A stretch of DNA of 64,000 nucleotides, taken from positions 124,001 through 188,000 of the forward strand of contig NZ_JAINRC010000003.1 of NCBI RefSeq assembly GCF_020400655.1. The letters run 5' to 3'. Shown here piece after piece: positions 34,137 to 42,621 of the stretch. The position numbers were made by a program, and so were the translations under genes. The notes under the pieces were generated by a model. It was not told the DNA's origin, did no database searches, and worked only from the letters and a program-made list of their open reading frames with translations. Source of the stretch: Streptomyces spinosus (lineage in GTDB: Bacteria; Actinomycetota; Actinomycetes; Streptomycetales; Streptomycetaceae). Every line of letters starts with the position of its first letter. The stretch's first letter is position 1.

Positions 34137-35894
34137 GTGACCACTACCGCGTCCTCCATGGACCTCCGGCAGGACCAGGCACCGCACGACCGCCGGCCGT
34201 CCTGGCAGCGTCGGCTGCGCCGATTCGGGTACGCGCCGGCCACGGACGCGCCCTCGGGCGACGTACGCGACCGGCTGGTGCCGCCGTACGCCGAGCCGAG
34301 CCCCCGGCTGTGGCGGACGCTCGGCGTGCCGCCGCTCCTGGCCGAGCGGCTCGCGCGGTGGTCGGGCTGGGGCGGGCCGCTGCTGGTGACGCTGATGGCG
34401 GGCGTCATGCGGTTCTGGCACCTGGGCAGCCCGCGGGCGGTGATATTCGACGAGACGTACTACGCCAAGGACGCGTGGGCGCTCGTCCACCGCGGTTTCG
34501 AGGTCAGCTGGGACCGGTACGGCAAGAACGCCAACGACATGGTGCTCCAGCAGCACGGGCACCTGGCGATCCCGACGGACCCGGCGTACGTGGTGCACCC
34601 GCCGGTCGGCAAGTACGTCATCGGGCTGGGCGAGCTGGTCTTCGGGTTCGACCCGTTCGGCTGGCGGTTCATGACGGCGCTGCTGGGCACGCTCTCCGTC
34701 CTGCTGCTGTGCCGGATCGGCCGCCGGATGTTCCGCTCGACGTTCCTGGGCTGTCTGGCGGGCGCGCTGATGGCCGTGGACGGCCTGCACTTCGTGATGA
34801 GCCGGACCTCGCTGCTCGACGGCGTGCTGATGTTCTTCGTGGTGGCCGCGTTCGGCTGCCTGGTCGTCGACCGGGACCGGGCCAGGGAGCGGCTGGCCGC
34901 CGCGCTGCCGGCCGGACCGGACGGGCGGGTGCGGCCCGACGAGCGGGTCGCCGACGCCTTCCGCTTCGGGTGGCGCCCGTGGCGCTGGACGGCCGGGGTG
35001 ATGCTGGGCCTGGCCGTGGGCACCAAGTGGAACGGGCTGTACGTCCTGGCCGCGTTCTGCGTGATGACACTCCTGTGGGACGCCGGCACCCGCAAGGTGG
35101 CGGGCGCGCGCCGCCCGTACCTCGCCGTCCTGAAGTACGACACCGGTGCCGCCTTCCTGGCGACGGTCCCGGTGGCGCTGGTGGTCTACCTGGCCTCCTG
35201 GACAGGCTGGATCCTCTCCCCGGCCGACGGCACGGGCGGCTACTACCGCAACTGGGCGGCCACCGACGGCAGGGGCGGCACCTGGTCCTTCCTGCCGGAC
35301 TGGCTGCGCAGCCTGTGGCACTACGAGCACGAGGTGTACAACTTCCACGTCCACCTGGACCAGCCGCACACGTACCAGTCCAACCCGTGGAGCTGGATCG
35401 TGCTGGGCCGCCCGGTGTCGTACTTCTACGAGTCCCCCTCCCCCGGCGCCGACGGCTGCCCGGTGGACGCCGGCCAGAAGTGCGCCCGGGAGGTGCTGGC
35501 GATCGGCACGCCGCTGCTGTGGTGGGCGGCCTGCTTCGCGATCCTCTACGTGCTGTGGCGCTGGGCGTTCCGGCGTGACTGGCGGGCCGGCGCCATCGCC
35601 TGCGGCATCGCGGCGGGGTACCTGCCCTGGTTCCACTACCAGGAGCGGACGATCTTCCTCTTCTACGCGGTCGTCTTCCTGCCGTTCCTGTGCCTGGCGG
35701 TGGCGATGATGATCGGGGCGATCGTCGGCCCGCGGGGTTCGACGGACACCCGCCGCGTGATCGGCGCCTCGGCGGCGGGCGTCCTGGTCCTGCTGATCGC
35801 CTGGAACTTCGTCTACTTCTGGCCCCTCTACACCGGCCAGGCCATTCCGATCGACTCGTGGCGGTCGCGGATGTGGCTGGACACCTGGGTCTGA
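34137..35894 (+). CDS. pmt: Dolichyl-phosphate-mannose-type protein O-mannosyltransferase
   Basis: Polytopic membrane enzyme of the GT39 family that transfers mannose from polyprenyl-phosphate-mannose to secreted proteins; in Streptomyces Pmt is needed for glycoprotein formation and phage phiC31 reception. It is 585 residues from GTG 34137; a TACGAT box ends 7 nt before the start, suggesting a leaderless mRNA. The catalytic Asp-Glu lies in the first outside loop (IFDETYYAKDAW, about 102-113). About 10-11 hydrophobic helices follow, with the large loop LSPADGTGGYYRNWA to GRPVSYFYES outside. Confidence 0.96.
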   Translation: MTTTASSMDLRQDQAPHDRRPSWQRRLRRFGYAPATDAPSGDVRDRLVPPYAEPSPRLWRTLGVPPLLAERLARWSGWGGPLLVTLMAGVMRFWHLGSPRAVIFDETYYAKDAWALVHRGFEVSWDRYGKNANDMVLQQHGHLAIPTDPAYVVHPPVGKYVIGLGELVFGFDPFGWRFMTALLGTLSVLLLCRIGRRMFRSTFLGCLAGALMAVDGLHFVMSRTSLLDGVLMFFVVAAFGCLVVDRDRARERLAAALPAGPDGRVRPDERVADAFRFGWRPWRWTAGVMLGLAVGTKWNGLYVLAAFCVMTLLWDAGTRKVAGARRPYLAVLKYDTGAAFLATVPVALVVYLASWTGWILSPADGTGGYYRNWAATDGRGGTWSFLPDWLRSLWHYEHEVYNFHVHLDQPHTYQSNPWSWIVLGRPVSYFYESPSPGADGCPVDAGQKCAREVLAIGTPLLWWAACFAILYVLWRWAFRRDWRAGAIACGIAAGYLPWFHYQERTIFLFYAVVFLPFLCLAVAMMIGAIVGPRGSTDTRRVIGASAAGVLVLLIAWNFVYFWPLYTGQAIPIDSWRSRMWLDTWV

Positions 35895-35938
35895 GTCACG
35901 GTTTCGACAACTCCCGTCGCGGGGGGAGCGCAACCGCT

Positions 35939-35974
35939 TACAGTGCCCCCACGACCTGTTTTGAACATGTTCAA
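35939..35974 (+). promoter_or_regulatory. Predicted promoter and 14-bp palindrome before the first PBP gene
   Basis: TACAGT (35939-35944) is a possible -10 box. Downstream TTGAACATGTTCAA (35961-35974) is a perfect 14-bp palindrome, 28 nt before the ATG, and can extend as CCTGTT...AACAGG with one bulged base. It is a good candidate operator; no factor is assigned. Confidence 0.45.
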
Positions 35975-36001
35975 CAGGCTGAACGGGAGGGGAAGCGCAC
36001 C

Positions 36002-37636
36002 ATGCGCAACGGGGTCAAGGCTGCCGTCATCGGCGGCGTGTGCGTCACGCTGCTCGGCGGCGCCGGGTACGGGCTGTTCAATGTCGCGTCCGCACTGAAC
36101 GGTGACGACGGCCCGGGAGGCTCGGCGGCCGTGCGGACGGGTCCGCCCAGCGGCTCCGAGGTGAAGGAGACGACCGGCGCGTTCTTCACCGCCTGGGAGA
36201 AGGGCGACGCGGCGGCCGCCGCGTCGTACACGAACTTCCCGGAGGCGGCCCAGGAGCTGCTGTCGGCCTACGGCGGCGACGCGCACATCGGCAAGGTGCG
36301 GATCACGCCCGGCCGGGCCACCGGTGACACGGTGCCGTTCACGGTGCGGGCCACGGTGTCGTACGCCGGCGCCTCCCGGCCGCTCGCCTACCACAGTGAG
36401 CTGACCGTCGTACGCGGCCGGACCTCGCACCGCGCGCTGGTCGACTGGCAGCCCTCCGTCGTCCACCCGCGGCTGCGCAAGGGCGACACGCTCACCACCG
36501 GCGACTCGGCCGCCCCCGAGATCGAGGCCGTGGACCGGGACGGCAAGGTGCTCACCCGGGTGACGTACCCGTCCCTCGGCCCGATCCTGGACGAGTTGCG
36601 CCGGCGGTACGGCGACAGGACCGGCGGCCGGCCCGGGGTGGAGCTCGTGATCCGCCACCAGGCGGCGGCGGACGGCAGCCAGGTCGCGGACACCCCGCTG
36701 CTCACCCTGGCCAAGGGCAGGCCCGGCAGGCTCCCCACGACGCTCAGCGCGAGCGTCCAGGCGGCGGCCGAGAAGGCCGTGCTGAAGTACCCCGACTCCT
36801 CCGTCGCGGCCGTCAAGCCGAGCACCGGCGAGATACTCGCCGTCGCCAACAACCGCGACGACGGCTTCGACGCGGCCCTCCTCGGCGAACGCGCCCCCGG
36901 CTCCACCATGAAGATCATCAGCGCGGCGACCCTCATCGACAACGGCCTGACCACCGCGAACGGACCGGCGCCCTGCCCGCCGTCGGCCGTCTGGCAGAGC
37001 CAGACCTTCCAGAACCTCAAGGGCATGACGCCGGACGGGCACGCCACCCTCGCCGACAGCTTCGCCCGCTCCTGCAACACGGCGTTCGTGAAGTTCGCGG
37101 ACGAGGTGAAGGTCGACTCCCTCACCCGCGAGGCCGAGGACCGCTTCGGACTCGGGCGCAACAACTGGCAGGTCGGCGTGCCCACGTTCGACGGCCGGGT
37201 GCCGGCCGCCGGCGGGCCGGACACCGCGGCGGGCCTGATCGGCCAGGGCCAGGTCCAGATGAGCCCGCTGAACATGGCGTCCGTGACGGCCACCGCGAAG
37301 ACCGGCACCTTCCGCCAGCCCCTGATCGTGCCGCTGCGGCTGGACGGCCGGAAGCCGGCCCGCGCGCGCGGGCTGTCGCCGGCCACGGCCCAGCAGTTGC
37401 GCGCCATGATGAACCGCACCGCGCGCAGCGGCACCGCGGCCGGCGTGATGGCCGGGATGAGAGGTGACGTCGGCGCGAAGACCGGCTCGGCGGAGGTCGA
37501 CGGGGAGGCGCGGTCGGACAGCTGGTTCGCCGGTTACCGCGACGACGTCGCCGCGGCGGCCATGGTCCAGGACGGCGGGCACGGCATCGACGCCGCCGGG
37601 CCGATTGTCGCAAGCGTGCTACGGAACGCGGGCTGA
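36002..37636 (+). CDS. Penicillin-binding protein, NTF2-like N-terminal plus transpeptidase
   Basis: Class B-type D,D-transpeptidase of 544 residues that cross-links peptidoglycan. ATG 36002 follows a strong GGGAGGGGAAG (35983-35993); the longer frame from 35690 is not used. One N-terminal membrane anchor (about 7-28) is followed by an NTF2-like MecA_N domain (about 50-160), a dimerisation segment and the transpeptidase domain (about 250-540) with SxxK in PGSTMKII (about 300), SxN in SCNTAF (about 359) and KTG in AKTGSAEV. It is followed 97 bp later by a paralogue of the same architecture. Confidence 0.95.
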   Translation: MRNGVKAAVIGGVCVTLLGGAGYGLFNVASALNGDDGPGGSAAVRTGPPSGSEVKETTGAFFTAWEKGDAAAAASYTNFPEAAQELLSAYGGDAHIGKVRITPGRATGDTVPFTVRATVSYAGASRPLAYHSELTVVRGRTSHRALVDWQPSVVHPRLRKGDTLTTGDSAAPEIEAVDRDGKVLTRVTYPSLGPILDELRRRYGDRTGGRPGVELVIRHQAAADGSQVADTPLLTLAKGRPGRLPTTLSASVQAAAEKAVLKYPDSSVAAVKPSTGEILAVANNRDDGFDAALLGERAPGSTMKIISAATLIDNGLTTANGPAPCPPSAVWQSQTFQNLKGMTPDGHATLADSFARSCNTAFVKFADEVKVDSLTREAEDRFGLGRNNWQVGVPTFDGRVPAAGGPDTAAGLIGQGQVQMSPLNMASVTATAKTGTFRQPLIVPLRLDGRKPARARGLSPATAQQLRAMMNRTARSGTAAGVMAGMRGDVGAKTGSAEVDGEARSDSWFAGYRDDVAAAAMVQDGGHGIDAAGPIVASVLRNAG

Positions 37637-37732
37637 CGTCACCCGGGATGACGGGGACTTTAAGGTGATTGCCGTCGTTGGGGAACATGAGGGCCGCGGG
37701 GACCCTGGGAAAGGCGCGGAGGAACTGAGGCT

Positions 37733-39400
37733 GTGGGCAAGAGAAGGCGCGTCGCCGAGCGACGGAAGACCCGGCCCGCCGTGCTCGGCGGGATGATCGC
37801 CGTGGTGGTCGGCGGTGCCGGGCTCGGCGTCTACGCGCTGTACGACGGCGGTGCCGCGGCCGACGAGCGGTCCGCCGCCACGGCCGGCCACCGGACCGTC
37901 CCGACCGGCCCGCTCACCGCCACCGAGATCCGCACGGCCTCCACCCGCTTCCTGACGGCCTGGCAGCAGGGCGAGGCGAACCGGGCGGCAAAGGCCACGG
38001 ACGATCCCGCCGCCGCCGGGAAGGCGCTCACCGGCTTCACCAAGGACGCCCACCTGAAGGACGTCACGCTCACGCCGGGGACGGCCAAGGGCGCCGAGGT
38101 GCCGTTCTCCGTGAAGGCCACGGTGGCCTACCGGGGCCTGAGCAAGCCGTTCGCCTACGGCAGTTCGCTCACCGTCGTGCGCGGGGCGAGCGACGGCAGG
38201 CCGCTGGTCGACTGGCACGCGGCCGTGGTCCACCCGGAGCTGCGGGACGGCGACACGCTGGTGACCGGCGCGTCCGGCACCCCGCCGGTCAAGGCGCTGG
38301 ACCGCGACGGCGGCGAGATCACGACCGCCAGGTTCCCGTCCCTCGGCACGGTCCTGGACGGGCTGCGGGAGAAGTACGGCAAGACGGCGGGCGGCACGGC
38401 GGGCGTCGAGCTGCGCGTGGTACGCGGCAAGGCCGCCAAGGAGGCCAAGCTCTCCGACAAGACGCTGGTCGAGCTGAGCAAGGGCACCCCGGGCACGGTG
38501 CGGACGACGCTCAGCCCCACTCTCCAGGCCGCCGCCGAGCAGCAGGTCGAGGGGCGCGCGCGTGCCTCGGTGGTCGCGCTGCGGCCCTCGACCGGCGAGA
38601 TCCTCGCGGTCGCCAACGGCGGCCACGGCTTCAACACCGCCTTCCAAGGCTCCCTCGCGCCCGGCTCCACGATGAAGGTCATCACGTCGTCGCTGCTGAT
38701 CGACAAGGGCCTGGCCTCCGCGGACAAGAAGCACCCCTGTCCGAAGACGGTCACCTACGGCGGCTGGAAGTTCCACAACGACGACGACTTCGAGATCAAG
38801 GGCGGCACGTTCAAGGCGAGCTTCGCCCGGTCCTGCAACACCGCCTTCATCAGCCAGGCGAAGAAGCTGAAGAACGACGACCTGACCAAGCAGGCCCAGC
38901 AGGTCTTCGGGCTGTCCATGAACAACTGGGCGATCGGTGTGCCCACCTTCGACGGCTCGGTGCCGGTGCAGTCGGCGGCGCAGATGGCGGCCTCGCTGAT
39001 CGGCCAGGGCGGGGTGCGCATGAACCCGCTGAACATGGCCTCCGTGGCGGCCACCGTGAAGTCGGGCAGCTTCCACCAGCCGTACCTGGTGCCGCCGTCC
39101 GTGGACCACCGCACGCTGGCCACCGCCTCGCGCACCCTGTCGCCGAAGACGCTGTCCCAGCTGCGCGAGCTGATGCGGTACACGGCCGCCTACGGCACGG
39201 CCGCCGAGGCGATGGCGGGGCTCGGCCCGGACTACGGCGCGAAGACCGGCTCGGCGGAGGTGGACGGGCAGAAGAAGCCGAACGGCTGGTTCACCGCCTA
39301 CCGGGGCGACCTGGCCGCCGCCGGTGTGGTCCAGGCGGGCGGGCACGGCGGTGACACGGCCGGCCCGATCGTGGCGAAGCTGCTGAAGCTCGGGAGCTGA
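37733..39400 (+). CDS. Penicillin-binding protein, paralogue of the preceding gene
   Basis: Transpeptidase of 555 residues, GTG 37733, with GAGG just upstream. Architecture mirrors its neighbour: positively charged N terminus, anchor helix at about 17-37, NTF2-like domain (about 60-180), then penicillin-binding domain with PGSTMKVI (SxxK, about 310), SCNTAF (SxN, about 370) and AKTGSAEV (KTG, about 503). Clear tandem duplication with divergence. Directly downstream and convergent is an SsgA-like gene. This pairing of two PBPs with ssgE suggests sporulation-septum or spore-wall synthesis, which is inference from position. Confidence 0.95.
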   Translation: MGKRRRVAERRKTRPAVLGGMIAVVVGGAGLGVYALYDGGAAADERSAATAGHRTVPTGPLTATEIRTASTRFLTAWQQGEANRAAKATDDPAAAGKALTGFTKDAHLKDVTLTPGTAKGAEVPFSVKATVAYRGLSKPFAYGSSLTVVRGASDGRPLVDWHAAVVHPELRDGDTLVTGASGTPPVKALDRDGGEITTARFPSLGTVLDGLREKYGKTAGGTAGVELRVVRGKAAKEAKLSDKTLVELSKGTPGTVRTTLSPTLQAAAEQQVEGRARASVVALRPSTGEILAVANGGHGFNTAFQGSLAPGSTMKVITSSLLIDKGLASADKKHPCPKTVTYGGWKFHNDDDFEIKGGTFKASFARSCNTAFISQAKKLKNDDLTKQAQQVFGLSMNNWAIGVPTFDGSVPVQSAAQMAASLIGQGGVRMNPLNMASVAATVKSGSFHQPYLVPPSVDHRTLATASRTLSPKTLSQLRELMRYTAAYGTAAEAMAGLGPDYGAKTGSAEVDGQKKPNGWFTAYRGDLAAAGVVQAGGHGGDTAGPIVAKLLKLGS

Positions 39401-39420
39401 CCGGCTCCGCCCGGCCGCGG

Positions 39421-39759
39421 TCAGCTCCGTACGGGCTCGACGGTGTAGGTGCGGCGCAGGAACCGCACCAGCGTCTTCGACTCGAACTGCACGACCTCGA
39501 CCCCGTCGTCGGTGTGGAACTCGACGACCGCCTGGACGCGTCCGCAGGGCCACACCCGGACGTGGCCGCTCTCGGCCGGCGCCCGCAGTCCCCGTTCGAG
39601 GAGCGCGCGGGAGAAGGTCCACTCGTGCGGTCCGGGGAGCCCGACCCGGACGGAGCGGGGATCGGCGTCGGGGTCGTACCGCAGGACGACGGGTACGGCC
39701 CCGGGCTCTTCCTCGTCCGTGACGATATGAGCGCGCGCGTACTGTTCGACCACAGACAT
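39421..39759 (-). CDS. ssgE: SsgA-like sporulation protein, probably SsgE
   Basis: SsgA-like proteins are unique to morphologically complex actinobacteria and guide peptidoglycan maintenance at septa and spores. The product is 112 residues, ATG 39757-39759. Diagnostic segments: VPVVLRYDPDADPRSVRVGLPGPHEWTFSRALLERGL, VRVWPCGRVQAVVEFHTDDGVEVVQFES and VRFLRRTY near the C terminus. The position next to two penicillin-binding protein genes matches ssgE (SCO3158) of S. coelicolor, which acts in spore separation. Divergent from the metal importer operon. Confidence 0.88.
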   Translation of the reverse strand: MSVVEQYARAHIVTDEEEPGAVPVVLRYDPDADPRSVRVGLPGPHEWTFSRALLERGLRAPAESGHVRVWPCGRVQAVVEFHTDDGVEVVQFESKTLVRFLRRTYTVEPVRS

Positions 39760-39870
39760 CGGACCGCCCTCTCACGCACCGTGACGTATGCGAAAGCCCT
39801 GCATCCGCTTTCCCTCAAGAGTCGCACATTTTCCCGTCCGCGCCTCGTGAGAGAGGAGACTCCGTCTCTC

Positions 39871-39901
39871 TTGCAAAGCATTCGCAACAAGGGCCTAAAA
39901 T
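39871..39901 (+). promoter_or_regulatory. Predicted Nur box overlapping the cbiM promoter
   Basis: TTGCAA-AGCAT-TCGCAA (39871-39887) matches the published Streptomyces Nur box (TTGCAA-N5-TTGCAA) at 11 of 12 fixed positions with the right spacing. A TAAAAT -10 box (39896-39901) lies downstream, 7 nt before the GTG, so TTGCAA also serves as a -35 with a 19-bp spacer. Binding there by Ni-Nur would block transcription. Confidence 0.65.
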
Positions 39902-39907
39902 CGTACG

Positions 39908-40951
39908 GTGCATGTACCTGACGGATTCATCGACGCCCCGACCTCCGCGGTCACCGCAGTGGTCGCCGCCGGCGCCCTCGCCGTGAGCCTGCGCGGCGCC
40001 CGCCGCGAACTCGACGAGCGGACGGCCCCGCTGGCCGGCCTGGTGGCGGCGTTCATCTTCGCCGTGCAGATGCTCAACTTCCCGGTCGCCGCCGGGACCA
40101 GCGGTCACCTCCTCGGCGGCGCCCTGGCCGCGATACTCGTCGGCCCCTACACGGCCGTCCTGTGCGTGTCGGTCGTGCTGCTGATGCAGGGCGTGCTGTT
40201 CGCCGACGGCGGGCTGACCGCGCTCGGCGTGAACATCACCGACATGGCGATCGTCACGACCGTCGTCTCCTACGCCGTCTTCCGCGGCCTGCTCGCCGTG
40301 CTGCCCCGCAAGCGGCGCTCGGTGACGGTGGCCTCCTTCGTCGCCGCGCTGGTGTCCGTGCCGGCCGCGGCGGTCGCCTTCACGCTGATCTACGCGGTCG
40401 GCGGCACCACCGACGTCTCCATCGGCAAGGTCGCCACCGCGATGATCGGCGTCCACGTGCTGATCGGCATCGGCGAGGCGGTCATCACCGCGCTGACGGT
40501 CGGCGCGGTCGTCGCCGTACGCCCGGACCTGGTGTACGGCGCGCGGGGTCTGCGGCAGCGGCTCCGGCTGCGGGTGAACGGCGAACTGGTGGACGCGCCC
40601 GCCCCCACGGCGCCCGTGGCGGCGCGCACCTCGCGGCGTACGCTGTGGATCACCGGGCTCGTCACCTCCCTGGTCCTCGCCGGCTTCGTCAGCTTCTACG
40701 CCTCCGCGAACCCCGACGGCCTGGAGAAGGTCGCGCACGACAAGGGGATCGACAAGAAGGCGAAGGAGCACACCACGGCCGGCTCGCCGCTCGCCGACTA
40801 CGGCGTGAAGGACATCTCCGACGCCCGGCTGTCCGGCGGCCTCGCGGGCGTGATCGGTGTCGGCGTCACGGTCGTCGCGGGCAGCGCGGTGTTCTGGGCA
40901 CTGCGCAGGCGGCGCACCGACGACGTGTCCCCCGCGAGCACCGGCGTCTGA
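39908..40951 (+). CDS. cbiM: Cobalt/nickel ECF transporter substrate component CbiM with C-terminal CbiN-like domain
   Basis: Membrane S-component that captures the metal ion; 347 residues from GTG 39908 and apparently leaderless. The N terminus (fMet)HVPDGFID carries the His that coordinates the metal in CbiM/NikM. About seven hydrophobic helices occupy residues 15-210. Residues about 245-340, with a helix-loop-helix (TLWITGLVTSLVLAGFVSFYASANPDGLEKVA ... LSGGLAGVIGVGVTVVAGSAVFW), resemble CbiN/NikN fused to the C terminus. Followed without gap by cbiQ and cbiO. Upstream Nur-like box argues for nickel rather than cobalt. Confidence 0.92.
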   Translation: MHVPDGFIDAPTSAVTAVVAAGALAVSLRGARRELDERTAPLAGLVAAFIFAVQMLNFPVAAGTSGHLLGGALAAILVGPYTAVLCVSVVLLMQGVLFADGGLTALGVNITDMAIVTTVVSYAVFRGLLAVLPRKRRSVTVASFVAALVSVPAAAVAFTLIYAVGGTTDVSIGKVATAMIGVHVLIGIGEAVITALTVGAVVAVRPDLVYGARGLRQRLRLRVNGELVDAPAPTAPVAARTSRRTLWITGLVTSLVLAGFVSFYASANPDGLEKVAHDKGIDKKAKEHTTAGSPLADYGVKDISDARLSGGLAGVIGVGVTVVAGSAVFWALRRRRTDDVSPASTGV

Positions 40952-40952
40952 C

Positions 40953-41714
40953 GTGGGAGCGGGACACGCACACCGGCTCTACCGGCACGGGCACTCGCCC
41001 GTGCACGGCCTGCCGCCGCACACCAAGCTGGCCGCCGCGTTGCTGTTCGTGGTGGTCGTCGTGTCGACCCCGCGCGAGGCGATGTGGGCGTTCGCGGTGT
41101 ACGCCGTGCTGCTCGCGGCCGTCGCGCACCGGGCGCGCGTGCCCGCCCGTTTCCTGCTCGGGCGGCTGCTGATCGAGGTGCCGTTCGTCGCGTTCGCCGT
41201 GCTCATGCCGTTCGTGGCGGAGGGCGAGCGGGTGCACGTGCTCGGGCTCTCGCTCAGCGTGAACGGGCTGTGGGGCGCCTGGAACGTGCTCGCCAAGGGC
41301 ACCCTCGGCGTCGCCGCGTCCGTGCTGCTGGCGGCCACCACCGAACTGCGCGAGCTGCTGCTCGGGCTGCAACGGCTGAAGCTGCCGCCGCTGCTGGTGC
41401 AGATCGCCTCCTTCATGATCCGCTACGGCGACGTCATCACCGACGAGATGCGCCGGATGCGGATCGCCCGTGAGTCGCGCGGCTTCGAGGCGAAGGGCGT
41501 GCGGCACTGGGGTGTGCTCGCCAAGTCCGCCGGCGCGCTGTTCATCCGCTCCTACGAGCGCGGGGAGCGCGTGCACCTCGCCATGGTGAGCCGGGGGTAC
41601 GCCGGTTCCATGCCGGTCATCGACGAGGTGACCGCGTCCGGCGCGCAGTGGCGGCACGCGCTCAGCCTGCCCTGCGCCGCCCTCGTCGTCTGCCTGCTGG
41701 GATGGATGCTGTGA
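40953..41714 (+). CDS. cbiQ: ECF transporter transmembrane component CbiQ
   Basis: Energy-coupling transmembrane subunit (T component) of 253 residues; GTG 40953 is the first base after the cbiM stop plus one. Five or so hydrophobic segments between about 25 and 250, and the two coupling motifs seen as ARESRGFEA (about 170-178) and AMVSRGYAGSM (about 210-220), which contact the ATPase. The stop overlaps the next ATG (TGATG). Required with CbiM and CbiO for metal import. Confidence 0.95.
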   Translation: MGAGHAHRLYRHGHSPVHGLPPHTKLAAALLFVVVVVSTPREAMWAFAVYAVLLAAVAHRARVPARFLLGRLLIEVPFVAFAVLMPFVAEGERVHVLGLSLSVNGLWGAWNVLAKGTLGVAASVLLAATTELRELLLGLQRLKLPPLLVQIASFMIRYGDVITDEMRRMRIARESRGFEAKGVRHWGVLAKSAGALFIRSYERGERVHLAMVSRGYAGSMPVIDEVTASGAQWRHALSLPCAALVVCLLGWML

Positions 41715-42472
41715 TGGTTCCTGTGACTGCTTCCCTGGAGGTCTCCGGCCTCGCCTTCGCCTACCCCGACGGACACCAGGCCCTGTTCGGCGTGGACTTC
41801 TCGATCGCGCGCGGCGAGCGGGTCGCGCTCCTCGGCCCGAACGGCGCGGGCAAGACGACCCTGGTGCTGCACCTCAACGGCATCCTGGGCGGCGGCACCG
41901 GCACGGTGACCGTGGCCGGGCTCCCGGTGTCCAAGCAGCACATGGCCGCGATCCGGCAGAAGGTCGGCATCGTCTTCCAGGACCCGGACGACCAGCTGTT
42001 CATGCCGACCGTGCGCGAGGACGTGGCGTTCGGCCCGGCCGCCGCCGGGATCAGGGGGGCGGCGCTGGAGGAGCGGGTGCACACCGCGCTGGAACGGGTC
42101 GGCATGCGGGAGTTCGCCGACCGGCCGCCGCACCACCTGTCCTTCGGGCAGCGCCGCCGGGTAGCGGTGGCCACCGTGCTCGCCATGGAGCCGGAGATCC
42201 TGGTCCTGGACGAGCCGTCCTCCAACCTGGACCCGGCCTCGCGCCGCGAACTCGCCGACATCCTGCGCTCCCTGGACGTCACGGTCCTCATGGTGACGCA
42301 CGACCTGCCCTACGCCCTGGAGCTGTGCCCGCGCTCCCTCGTCCTCAGCGAGGGTGTGATCGCGGCGGACGGCCCGACCGGCGCGCTGCTCTCCGACGAG
42401 GAGCTGATGCGGGCGCACCGGCTGGAGCTGCCGTTCGGCTTCGACCCGAGGTCCGTGACCACGGGCGCGTGA
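41714..42472 (+). CDS. cbiO: ECF transporter ATPase CbiO
   Basis: ABC ATPase powering metal import, 252 residues, ATG 41714 overlapping the cbiQ stop. Walker A GPNGAGKTTLVLHLNG (about 38-53), Q loop VFQDPDDQLFMP (about 85-96, the form typical of ECF ATPases), signature LSFGQRRRVAVA (about 137-148) and Walker B EILVLDEPSSNLD (about 156-168). Last gene of the cbiM-cbiQ-cbiO operon; only one ATPase is encoded, so it acts as a homodimer. Confidence 0.96.
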   Translation: MVPVTASLEVSGLAFAYPDGHQALFGVDFSIARGERVALLGPNGAGKTTLVLHLNGILGGGTGTVTVAGLPVSKQHMAAIRQKVGIVFQDPDDQLFMPTVREDVAFGPAAAGIRGAALEERVHTALERVGMREFADRPPHHLSFGQRRRVAVATVLAMEPEILVLDEPSSNLDPASRRELADILRSLDVTVLMVTHDLPYALELCPRSLVLSEGVIAADGPTGALLSDEELMRAHRLELPFGFDPRSVTTGA

Positions 42473-42621
42473 CGCACGAGGACCCGGCGGGCGACGCACA
42501 CGACGCACGGCAACATCGACGTAACGATTCCGTTGGGGTGGTCCCACCGAGGAATCGCAGGCTCGTACGCCGTGTTGCACCCACTGTCGCAGGAGACATC
42601 CGGGCGGAAGGGGCGGCGGGC

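Noticed and set aside
35961..35974. Palindrome with GAAC/GTTC considered as a LexA box
   Set aside because: The actinobacterial SOS box needs four bases between GAAC and GTTC; here there are two.
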